Below are positions 13,787 through 19,893 of a stretch of 22,339 nt of DNA, one piece after another. The notes under the pieces were generated by a model. That model worked only from the letters and a program-made list of their open reading frames with translations. It made no database searches and was not told where the DNA came from. Numbering within the stretch: position 1 is the stretch's first letter; the number at the start of each line of letters is the position of its first letter. The stretch spans positions 1 to 22,339 of the forward strand of contig JASHWA010000245.1 of NCBI GenBank assembly GCA_030044325.1, written 5' to 3'. Both the position numbers and the translations under genes were made by a program. Source of the DNA: Bryobacteraceae bacterium (GTDB lineage Bacteria; Acidobacteriota; Terriglobia; Bryobacterales; Bryobacteraceae).

Positions 13787-15103
13787 TTGCCGGGCGGGGA
13801 AATCGCGATTCTCGTTGGCTTGCGCCTCACCGGACGCCGAGGGGAGCGTGCGCCCGCGGGCTTCGAGGCGATCACGGAAGAGGAGTCGATGGAAGAGCTC
13901 GCCGCGCTCGCCCGCACCGCCGGCGCGACCGTCGCCGAATCGACCATCCAGTCGAGAGCGCGCGCCGACGCGGCCACGCTGGTGGGCTCCGGCAAGGTGT
14001 ATGAGCTCAAGTCTCAAATTCATTTCCATGAAGCCGGCACGGTTATCTTTGACCGCGAATTGTCGCCCACGCAGCAGCGCAATCTCGAAAAAGAGCTGGA
14101 AGTAAAAGTTCTCGACCGCACCCAGTTGATCCTCGACATCTTCGCCCGGCGCGCGCGCACGCGGGAAGGCCAGCTGCAGGTGGAGCTGGCGCAGTTGAAC
14201 TACATTCTTCCGCGCCTCACCGGAAAAGGCGCGGCGATGTCGCGCTTGGGCGGCGGAATCGGAACCCGCGGTCCCGGCGAAACCAAGCTTGAAACCGACC
14301 GGCGCCGCATCCACATGCGCATCCACGCGATCGAAAAAGATCTCGACCGCGTGCGCGGCGGACGCACCACGCAGCGCCGCCAGCGCCAGGCCGTCCCGCT
14401 CGCGACCATCGCTCTGGTCGGCTACACCAACGCGGGAAAATCGACCTTATTCAATCGCCTCACCGGCGCCGGCGTTCTCGCCGACGCCAAGATGTTCGCC
14501 ACGCTCGATCCGACCGTTCGCCACATCACCCTCCCCTCGCGGCGGAAAGCCCTGGTGAGCGATACCGTCGGCTTCATTCGCAACCTTCCGACCACGCTGA
14601 TCCGCGCCTTTCGCGCCACGCTCGAAGAAGTCGTCGAGGCGGAGCTGCTCCTGCACGTGGTGGATGCCAGCTCGCCCGAAGCAGCCGGCCACACGACGCA
14701 CGTTTTCGCGACGCTTCAGGAAATCGGCGCGGCCCAGACCCCGCAGATTCTGGTGCTGAACAAAATCGACCTGATTCCGGGAGATCCCGACGCCTCCGCG
14801 CTCGCGCGCCGTATTTTGCAGGACCCCGAGCACGCCCCCGCCGGCGCCGCCGGCATTTCAGCCCGCACCGGCGCGGGATTCGACGAACTGCTGCGCAAGA
14901 TCGACGAGACGCTCGCGCTCGATCCCGTGTGTAACTGTATATTCCGGTTCCCGGCGAGCGATGGAGCGCCGCTGCACTGGCTCCACGAGCTCGGCAAAGT
15001 GACCTCGACACGCTACAACGGCGACACGTGTGAAGTTGAAGCTTGCGTGCCCGAATCGGTCAAGCGAAGGTTGAGACGCTACCTGGTGGGCGCCGGAGTT
15101 TGA
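13787..15103 (+). CDS. hflX: Ribosome-associated GTPase HflX
   Basis: A 438-residue GTPase that splits stalled or hibernating ribosomes. The N-terminal HflX domain (about 30-185) contains ATLVGSGKVYELK, DRELSPTQQRNLE and the hallmark RLGGGIGTRGPGETKLE. The G domain follows with G1 GYTNAGKST (212-220), G3 DTVGFIRNLP and G4 NKID. The C-terminal region after about residue 375 is the short CTD. The start is TTG at 13787, four bases after the hfq stop; GGTGG at the end of hfq is the nearest ribosome binding sequence. MPGGEIAILVGL precedes the first conserved residues, so a slightly different start is possible. Likely co-transcribed with hfq. Confidence 0.94.
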   Translation: MPGGEIAILVGLRLTGRRGERAPAGFEAITEEESMEELAALARTAGATVAESTIQSRARADAATLVGSGKVYELKSQIHFHEAGTVIFDRELSPTQQRNLEKELEVKVLDRTQLILDIFARRARTREGQLQVELAQLNYILPRLTGKGAAMSRLGGGIGTRGPGETKLETDRRRIHMRIHAIEKDLDRVRGGRTTQRRQRQAVPLATIALVGYTNAGKSTLFNRLTGAGVLADAKMFATLDPTVRHITLPSRRKALVSDTVGFIRNLPTTLIRAFRATLEEVVEAELLLHVVDASSPEAAGHTTHVFATLQEIGAAQTPQILVLNKIDLIPGDPDASALARRILQDPEHAPAGAAGISARTGAGFDELLRKIDETLALDPVCNCIFRFPASDGAPLHWLHELGKVTSTRYNGDTCEVEACVPESVKRRLRRYLVGAGV

Positions 15104-15131
15104 TGATTTTCGGCAGGCTCGTAGAACAAGC

Positions 15132-15137
15132 TATGAT
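15132..15137 (+). promoter_or_regulatory. Putative -10 for pgsA
   Basis: TATGAT, a near-consensus -10, lies 14 bases before the ATG of pgsA, with AAGGG (15141-15145) between as ribosome binding site. The -35 region is weak. It would allow pgsA to be expressed separately from hflX, whose stop is 28 bases upstream of this hexamer. Confidence 0.4.
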
Positions 15138-15151
15138 TTAAAGGGCCGGGG

Positions 15152-15814
15152 ATGAATCTTCCGAATCTGCTCACGCTACTTCGGATTTTCTTTGTGCCGT
15201 TGCTGGTGGCCGCGCTGCTGGCGGACGGGACCTGGATTGCGCACTGGATTCCGGTTTCTCGCGAAATGTTCGCGCTGGGCGTGTTTCTCGCCGCCGCGGC
15301 CACCGATCTGATCGACGGCTGGCTCGCCCGGCGCTGGGGACAGGTAACCACAGTCGGAACGCTGCTCGATCCCATCGCCGATAAGCTGCTGGTTTCGGCC
15401 GCGCTCGTGTCCCTGGTCGACATTCATCGCGTCGCCGCCTGGATCGTGATTCTGATTATCGGCCGCGAGTTCGCCGTTTCGGGCCTCCGCTCGATCGCGG
15501 CCGCCGCCGGCTACACCATCAAGGCGAGCGAGCTCGGCAAGACCAAGATGGCCTCGCAGGTTTTGGCCATCTCGCTGGTCATCGCGGGAATTCGCTGGCC
15601 GCAGCTCGATCAGATCGGCGCCATCGGGATGTGGGCTGTGATGTTGTTCGGCATCCTTTCCGCCGCGGATTATTTCCGAAAATTCTGGCGCAAGGTGGAT
15701 GACCAGGTCAAGAAGCGCCGCCGCCGCGAGCTGCTCCGCCTGGAGCGTCAGAAGCAGCGCGAAGCCGCGCTACGCGCCGTAGCCCTGGCGTCGCGCGACG
15801 TGGAAAACGGCTAG
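15152..15814 (+). CDS. pgsA: CDP-diacylglycerol-glycerol-3-phosphate 3-phosphatidyltransferase
   Basis: A 220-residue membrane enzyme that makes phosphatidylglycerophosphate from CDP-diacylglycerol and glycerol-3-phosphate. The CDP-alcohol phosphotransferase signature D-x2-D-G-x2-A-R-x8-G-x3-D-x3-D is complete: D52, D55, G56, A59, R60, G69, D73 and D77. NLPNLLTLLRIFFVPLLV at the N-terminus and KASELGKTKMASQVLAI after the second half are typical of PgsA rather than other family members. About five transmembrane segments are visible, and after residue 180 comes an unusually long, strongly basic cytoplasmic tail (KKRRRRELLRLERQKQREA). The ATG has AAGGG six bases upstream. Its product is the substrate of PgpA encoded at 5520-5978. 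Confidence 0.93.
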   Translation: MNLPNLLTLLRIFFVPLLVAALLADGTWIAHWIPVSREMFALGVFLAAAATDLIDGWLARRWGQVTTVGTLLDPIADKLLVSAALVSLVDIHRVAAWIVILIIGREFAVSGLRSIAAAAGYTIKASELGKTKMASQVLAISLVIAGIRWPQLDQIGAIGMWAVMLFGILSAADYFRKFWRKVDDQVKKRRRRELLRLERQKQREAALRAVALASRDVENG

Positions 15815-15854
15815 AAAGCACTTTCGAGCAGCGACGCCGCCCCGTTGCCGCGCC

Positions 15855-15888
15855 GCACCGGAACCGCGGACCCGCAATCCGGTGCTTT
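15855..15888. terminator. Hairpin between convergent pgsA and methyltransferase genes
   Basis: GCACCGG (15855-15861) and CCGGTGC (15879-15885) form a perfect 7-bp stem with a GC-rich 17-base loop, followed by TTTACTGCTT. An outer AAAGCAC/GTGCTTT pair (from 15816) overlaps it. The site sits exactly between two convergent stop codons, as expected for a rho-independent or bidirectional terminator, though the T-run is only three bases. Confidence 0.5.
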
Positions 15889-16441
15889 ACTGCTTCACCG
15901 GCGGCATCTCGTACAGATAAATCTCGTGCCGCTGTGAACCCTCGGTCTCTTCGACTTTCGTTGGTTTCCAGCCCGGAACCGGATAGTCGTGCGAAACCAC
16001 GCGCGCGCCCGGTTTCAGATGCGCCTCCAGGCGAGGGCGCAACTGCTCGTTCAACCTGGTGCTGAGATACAGGTACACCACGTCGGCGCCGTCCGGATCG
16101 GTGTTGAGAACGTCGCCCTGGATGACTCGCGCGCGATCCTGAACTCCCGCTTTCGCGATCGCCGCCTTGGCCCTCGCCACCAGCCTGGGCGAAATCTCCA
16201 CGCCTACGGCTTTCACTTTGTACTTCTCCACCGCCGCGATCAGGATACGGCCGTCCCCGCAGCCCAGATCGTACAGCGTCTCGCCCGGTTTCATATTGGC
16301 GAGCTCCAGCATCCGGTCCATCACCCGCGTGGGCGATGCCACGTAAGGCGCCAGTTTATTTGCATACTCCGAATTCTGCGCAAGCGCATTTTGCGCCATC
16401 CATGGCGCCGCGAGCGCCGCTGCTAAAACAACGCCCCGCAT
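15887..16441 (-). CDS. Exported FAM173-like SAM-dependent methyltransferase
   Basis: A class I methyltransferase of 184 residues. After a signal-peptide-like start (residues 1-22, MRGVVLAAALAAPWMAQNAL then AQ) comes APYVASPTRVMDRMLELA, the SAM motif I LYDLGCGDGR (56-65), the acidic VGVEISPRL (E82), QGDVLNTD (about 108-115), VVYLYLSTRLN, and LKPGARVVSHDYPVPGW. This order and spacing match the FAM173/ATPSCKMT lysine methyltransferase family and its bacterial relatives. An N-terminal signal is odd because SAM is cytosolic; it may instead be a membrane anchor. The ATG at 16441 has GAGGGGG nine bases upstream; a TTG seven codons earlier lies across that ribosome binding site and is rejected. It is 39 bases downstream of the other minus-strand gene, so probably the same transcript. 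Substrate unknown. Confidence 0.8.
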   Translation of the reverse strand: MRGVVLAAALAAPWMAQNALAQNSEYANKLAPYVASPTRVMDRMLELANMKPGETLYDLGCGDGRILIAAVEKYKVKAVGVEISPRLVARAKAAIAKAGVQDRARVIQGDVLNTDPDGADVVYLYLSTRLNEQLRPRLEAHLKPGARVVSHDYPVPGWKPTKVEETEGSQRHEIYLYEMPPVKQ

Positions 16442-16480
16442 GATCGAATTCCCCCTCGTCAAGACTCCCTCGAACGATCG

Positions 16481-17698
16481 CTATTGCGATAAGACTCGCG
16501 AAGACTGCCCGTGTTTCGATTTTACTATGCGCGCGACCATCTCCGACATGGCGAACCACAAATCGCGCGGCCGGCTGATGGTAAACTCGGTCCCTTTAAA
16601 AATCTTTACTGCCCGGCTGATCGAATCCCGCCACGGCACTGCAACCGGGTTTAATGCGTAATTCATGTAGAACACTGGATATTCGACGTCCGCCAGCGGC
16701 TTCAGGGTTTCCTGCGGAACATCGCTGTCGAGCATCACTTTGGGCCCGGCGAAGATCAGCGCGTCGGGACGATTGTCGGTCTGCATCTCCTTTGTAATCA
16801 GATCTGTAAGGAACTCCGTATCGCCGTGCTTGTGCGCCAGTTGCTTCATGTCCACCGTTCCCAGCCGGATAGAATGAATCGCCGCGCCGAGCGCTGGAAA
16901 ATCGATCTTTTCCTGGCTTTTCTGGCGGTAAAGCACCTTCTGCTCCTGCATGTTGAACGCGACTATCGAAAATCTGTCAAACCGCGGCTCCTGCGCGATC
17001 CGGCGCAGAATCGAAACCAGCGCCAGCGTATCGAGCGGCCGCAGCGTCGAAGCGTCGTAATCCTGTGGCGCGAAATTTACCAGGACTTTGATATTCAACC
17101 CGTCCCGCGCGCGCGAGATCGGCGGCTCTTCCGTAAACTGCTCCAGATGCGGAGGGGCCATCGAATTGGCCGGCATCGCCAAGCCGATCTGGCGGTCCTT
17201 CGGCCCGAGCGTCGCGTCCATGTCCCAGTAGTACGAACACACCCGCTCTCCCCGATCCCGGATCAGCCAGTCGACGTGATATGTACCCTCCCCCAGGTCC
17301 ACTTCGCCTTGGAGATTCGCGTCTCCGCCGGCATCATCCGCAATCCGTGGAACTTTGAAGCGTTGGAAGAAATAGGTCGCCTGGTCCGGATGGCCGTCCG
17401 GGGTGACGCGAAACAAAATCGTGAGGGTGTTCTCTTCCCCTGCCAGATCTTTCAATGAAACCGCTGCATCGTATCCGGCGTGGAAGCGTAAATCGAAACC
17501 CAGCATGGGTTTATCCGGCGTGACCGCGCAGTGGATGTCCTTGCGAACGTCCTGTGCCTCAAGCACTGCCATATCGCTGTTGATAATGTGTACGGAGCGG
17601 CCGTCGGGAGGCAGCAGCATCTGCGCCGGCGCACAAAACGTCGCTGTGATGATCACCGCAGTCTGCGCGGCAACTCGAGAACTGGGCCGGCGACTCAT
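16481..17698 (-). CDS. Secreted acidobacterial-type hypothetical protein
   Basis: A 405-residue protein. MSRRPSSRVAAQTAVIITATFCAPAQ is a Sec-type signal peptide. The mature protein has an N-terminal beta-rich half (FDLRFHAGYDAAVSLKDLAG, TILFRVTPDG, VDLGEGTYHVDWLIRD) and a C-terminal half that looks like an alternating beta/alpha fold (NIKVLVNFAPQDY, LDTLALVSILRRIAQEP, FSIVAFNMQEQKVLYRQ, PDALIFAGPKVMLDSDVP). The second half recalls VWFA-like domains, but I cannot find a metal-ion-dependent adhesion motif. I associate this family with Acidobacteriota and know no function. Start: ATG at 17698, with GTGGGGAAG just upstream; a TTG at 17749 would add a basic extension and no ribosome binding site. 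It is followed by the exported methyltransferase, suggesting the two may act together. Confidence 0.75.
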   Translation of the reverse strand: MSRRPSSRVAAQTAVIITATFCAPAQMLLPPDGRSVHIINSDMAVLEAQDVRKDIHCAVTPDKPMLGFDLRFHAGYDAAVSLKDLAGEENTLTILFRVTPDGHPDQATYFFQRFKVPRIADDAGGDANLQGEVDLGEGTYHVDWLIRDRGERVCSYYWDMDATLGPKDRQIGLAMPANSMAPPHLEQFTEEPPISRARDGLNIKVLVNFAPQDYDASTLRPLDTLALVSILRRIAQEPRFDRFSIVAFNMQEQKVLYRQKSQEKIDFPALGAAIHSIRLGTVDMKQLAHKHGDTEFLTDLITKEMQTDNRPDALIFAGPKVMLDSDVPQETLKPLADVEYPVFYMNYALNPVAVPWRDSISRAVKIFKGTEFTISRPRDLWFAMSEMVARIVKSKHGQSSRVLSQ

Positions 17699-17942
17699 CT
17701 TCCCCACTCGACGGTCTCCATTATCGGCTGAACGAGCTCGAAACTTCAATAGAAAAGTAGCCTCGGCTGTAACGGACGAGCGCGCGCGGTAATGGCCGGG
17801 CGACGATTTCCCTCCCCTCCGTCAAAGCCACAAAGACCAAGTCTCGATCATGGAGTAGACTGGTCGAGCAGGAGGCTTGGACCGTTTCTTCGACTTGCGG
17901 CGCCAGACCGACGCGGACCGGGTCGAGTTCCTGCGCGCCTAA

Positions 17943-18167
17943 ATGCGAATCTCCTTCACATTTTTGAGCGTCGCCGAAACCGAACATCAGGACGGCTCGA
18001 TCGAATACGCCAGCCGCAGCCTCGACAACGCGGAAACGGGCTACCGGACCATCCTCCACTTCCTCGACGATCCGCACTTCGCCAAGCACCTCAGTGCTCC
18101 GGTTCTGGCCGAGCTGGGCGAGGGTGCCGCCAATCTTCGCGCCGCCATCGATCGAACGAAGAAATGA
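17943..18167 (+). CDS. Small hypothetical protein
   Basis: A 74-residue soluble protein (MRISFTFLSVAETEHQDGS at the start; HFLDDPHFAKHLSAPVLAE and AANLRAAIDRTKK at the end), probably helical, with no recognised family. Its ATG directly follows an in-frame TAA at 17940-17942 that ends a 21-codon frame (TTG 17877) preceded by AGGAGG at 17870-17875. The start therefore has no ribosome binding site of its own and would rely on re-initiation, or the two pieces are one gene broken by the TAA. It ends 19 bases before ribB, so it could be the first gene of that transcript. Moderately convincing as a gene because of its protein-like composition. Confidence 0.45.
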   Translation: MRISFTFLSVAETEHQDGSIEYASRSLDNAETGYRTILHFLDDPHFAKHLSAPVLAELGEGAANLRAAIDRTKK

Positions 18168-18173
18168 CCGTTG

Positions 18174-18179
18174 TATTCT
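18174..18179 (+). promoter_or_regulatory. Putative -10 for ribB
   Basis: TATTCT lies seven bases before the ATG at 18187, with only GAAATTA between and therefore no Shine-Dalgarno sequence. A TG adjoins the hexamer directly (TTG-TATTCT) rather than with the one-base gap of a perfect extended -10. Leaderless expression is suggested. Confidence 0.4.
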
Positions 18180-18186
18180 GAAATTA

Positions 18187-19272
18187 ATGTCCTACGCGAC
18201 CATTCCAGAAGCCCTCGAACAGTTCCGCGCGGGCAAAATGCTCATCGTGGTGGACGATGAAGATCGGGAAAACGAGGGCGATCTCACCATGGCGGCGCAA
18301 TCGGTCACGCCGGAAGCGATCAACTTCATGGCGACCCACGGCCGCGGCCTCATCTGCCTCGCTCTCGCGCCAGAGCGCTGCGACGCCCTTCATCTCCCGC
18401 TGATCTCGCCGATGAACACCTCGCGCTTCGGAACGGCGTTCTGCGAATCGATCGACGCCGCCGAAGGCGTATCCACCGGAATCTCGGCCGCCGACCGCGC
18501 GCATACGATCCTCACCGCGATCGACCCCCAAACCCGCCCGCGCGATCTCGCCCGGCCCGGCCACGTCTTCCCGCTGCGCGCTCGCGAAGGCGGCGTGCTC
18601 GTCCGCGCCGGCCAGACCGAAGCCGCTGTCGATCTCGCCCGCATGAGCGGCCTTGAGCCCGGCGGCGTCATCTGCGAAATCATGAACCCCGACGGCTCCA
18701 TGGCCCGCGTCCCGCAGCTTTTGGAATTCTGCGCGCGCCACGACATGAAAATGATCTCGGTCGCCGAGCTGATCCGCTACCGTCTCTCGAACGAACAGTT
18801 CGTCCGGCGCACCGCCGAAGGCTGTCTCCAGACCCAGTTCGCCAATTTTAGAACCGTTTCTTACGAGAGCACATTTAACGGCGAAGGCCACGTCGCGCTG
18901 GTGCTCGGCGACCTCGCGGGCCGCAGGAACGTTCTCGTCCGCATGCACGCCCGCTGCCTGTACGGCGATGTTTTCGGTTCCACCGCGTGCGACTGCCACG
19001 ACTCGATCCAGACGGCGCTCGAACGTATCGCCGAGGAAGGCTCCGGCGTGCTCGTTTATCTGCACCAGACGGGCGCCGGCGCCCGCATGCACTACCCCGA
19101 CGGTCAGCGCGAAACGCGCCCCCAGTACGAGTCCGGCATCGGCGCGCAGATCCTGGCCGATCTGGGCCTCACGACAATTCGTCTCTTAACCAACCATCCG
19201 CGCAAAGTCCCCGGCATCGACGCCTTCGGGATTGAAATCGTCGAGCAAGTCCCGCTCAAGGCGGAAAACTGA
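18187..19272 (+). CDS. ribB: 3,4-dihydroxy-2-butanone 4-phosphate synthase with degenerate GTP cyclohydrolase II domain (RibBX-like)
   Basis: A 361-residue fusion. Residues 1-205 are an intact RibB, which makes the four-carbon precursor of riboflavin from ribulose 5-phosphate: VDDEDRENEGDL (22-33), ATHGRGLICL, STGISAADRAHTI, RPGHVFPL and CEIMNPDGSMAR are all present. Residues 206-361 align with GTP cyclohydrolase II. The zinc cysteines C257, C268 and C270 are kept, but HSEC reads HARC, the RCDC Arg is Ala, the EGRGIGL motif reads TGAGARM, the helix after it that normally contains the RAYALQ-type Tyr is shortened, and REYGIGAQIL reads YESGIGAQIL, losing the catalytic Arg. The second activity is therefore probably lost, as in the RibBX proteins known from Proteobacteria; a separate RibA should exist elsewhere. 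Start chosen at the ATG of MSYATIPEAL; no ribosome binding site. Confidence 0.9.
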   Translation: MSYATIPEALEQFRAGKMLIVVDDEDRENEGDLTMAAQSVTPEAINFMATHGRGLICLALAPERCDALHLPLISPMNTSRFGTAFCESIDAAEGVSTGISAADRAHTILTAIDPQTRPRDLARPGHVFPLRAREGGVLVRAGQTEAAVDLARMSGLEPGGVICEIMNPDGSMARVPQLLEFCARHDMKMISVAELIRYRLSNEQFVRRTAEGCLQTQFANFRTVSYESTFNGEGHVALVLGDLAGRRNVLVRMHARCLYGDVFGSTACDCHDSIQTALERIAEEGSGVLVYLHQTGAGARMHYPDGQRETRPQYESGIGAQILADLGLTTIRLLTNHPRKVPGIDAFGIEIVEQVPLKAEN

Positions 19273-19292
19273 TACCCTTTGGACTCGCGGCG

Positions 19293-19754
19293 TCAAAACG
19301 GAACATCGTCGTCCGTCACCCCGCCGCTCGGTGGGCCAGACGGAGCCGCGGTCTGTCTCGGCCTCGGCGCGCTGCGCATCCCTTCCTGCGAGAAGCCTTC
19401 ATCCGGCGGACCGCTCTCGCCCCGCCCGCCGAGCAGAATCACATCCTCGGCGATCACTTCCGTCATCCACTGCTTCTTTCCGTCTTTGTCGTCGTAGCTG
19501 CGCGTCTGCAAACGGCCCTCGACGTACACCTGCTTGCCCTTGGTCAGATACGGCGCGACGTTTTCGTTTCTCCACAGGACTACGTTGGTCCAGTTGGTTT
19601 CTTCTTTCCATTCCCCCGTCTGCTGATCCTTCCAGCGGCGATTCGTAGCCACTGAAAACTTGGTCACCGGAACCTGCGAGGCCGTGTACGCCGTCTCCGC
19701 GTCGCGTCCCAGATGCCCGATCAGAATCACTTTGTTTACGCTTCGGCTTGCCAT
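19293..19754 (-). CDS. ssb: Single-stranded DNA-binding protein
   Basis: A 153-residue SSB. The OB fold occupies residues 1-108: NKVILIGHLGRDAETAYT, VTKFSVATNRRWKD, ETNWTNVVLWRNENVAPYLTKG and QVYVEGRLQTRSYDDKDG. A Pro/Gly/Ser-rich disordered linker follows, and the tail ends in the acidic DDDVPF tip that recruits partner proteins. The ATG at 19754 is the family start (MASRSVNKVIL); fourteen further in-frame codons upstream are not SSB-like. No ribosome binding site precedes it, but an extended -10 lies eight bases upstream. Its stop lies 20 bases from the ribB stop, the two genes being convergent. Confidence 0.95.
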   Translation of the reverse strand: MASRSVNKVILIGHLGRDAETAYTASQVPVTKFSVATNRRWKDQQTGEWKEETNWTNVVLWRNENVAPYLTKGKQVYVEGRLQTRSYDDKDGKKQWMTEVIAEDVILLGGRGESGPPDEGFSQEGMRSAPRPRQTAAPSGPPSGGVTDDDVPF

Positions 19755-19762
19755 GATTCTGC

Positions 19763-19771
19763 ACAATAGCA
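19763..19771 (-). promoter_or_regulatory. Extended -10 for ssb
   Basis: On the minus strand TG-C-TATTGT ends eight bases before the ssb ATG; the intervening GCAGAATC is not a Shine-Dalgarno sequence. Transcription would begin at or one to two bases before the start codon. Confidence 0.45.
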
Positions 19772-19809
19772 CACCCCAGTTAGGGCGAGCAGGCACTCAC
19801 GGATCGCTA

Positions 19810-19875
19810 CCCGCGCGCTGCCGCAAGGGGCTGGTCACAAGCCGGGACGACGCAAGCCCCGTGCGTAAGCGCGGG
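19810..19875. repeat. REP-like dyad element between ssb and the amidase
   Basis: CCCGCGC (19810-19816) and GCGCGGG (19869-19875) form a perfect outer stem; inside, GCAAGGGGCT (19823-19832) pairs with AGCCCCGTGC (19855-19864) with one mismatch. The element fills the spacer between two divergent genes and ends four bases before the extended -10 of the amidase gene, so it may also affect that promoter. Confidence 0.5.
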
Positions 19876-19878
19876 GGC

Positions 19879-19887
19879 TGATATCCT
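19879..19887 (+). promoter_or_regulatory. Extended -10 for the amidase gene
   Basis: TG-A-TATCCT ends six bases before the ATG at 19894. The hexamer is identical to the one before rimO, and the intervening GAACCC has no ribosome binding site. Confidence 0.5.
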
Positions 19888-19893
19888 GAACCC

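Noticed and set aside
18784..19272. Annotation of the riboflavin gene as fully bifunctional RibBA
   Set aside because: The GTP cyclohydrolase II half lacks several active-site residues, so only the RibB activity is claimed.
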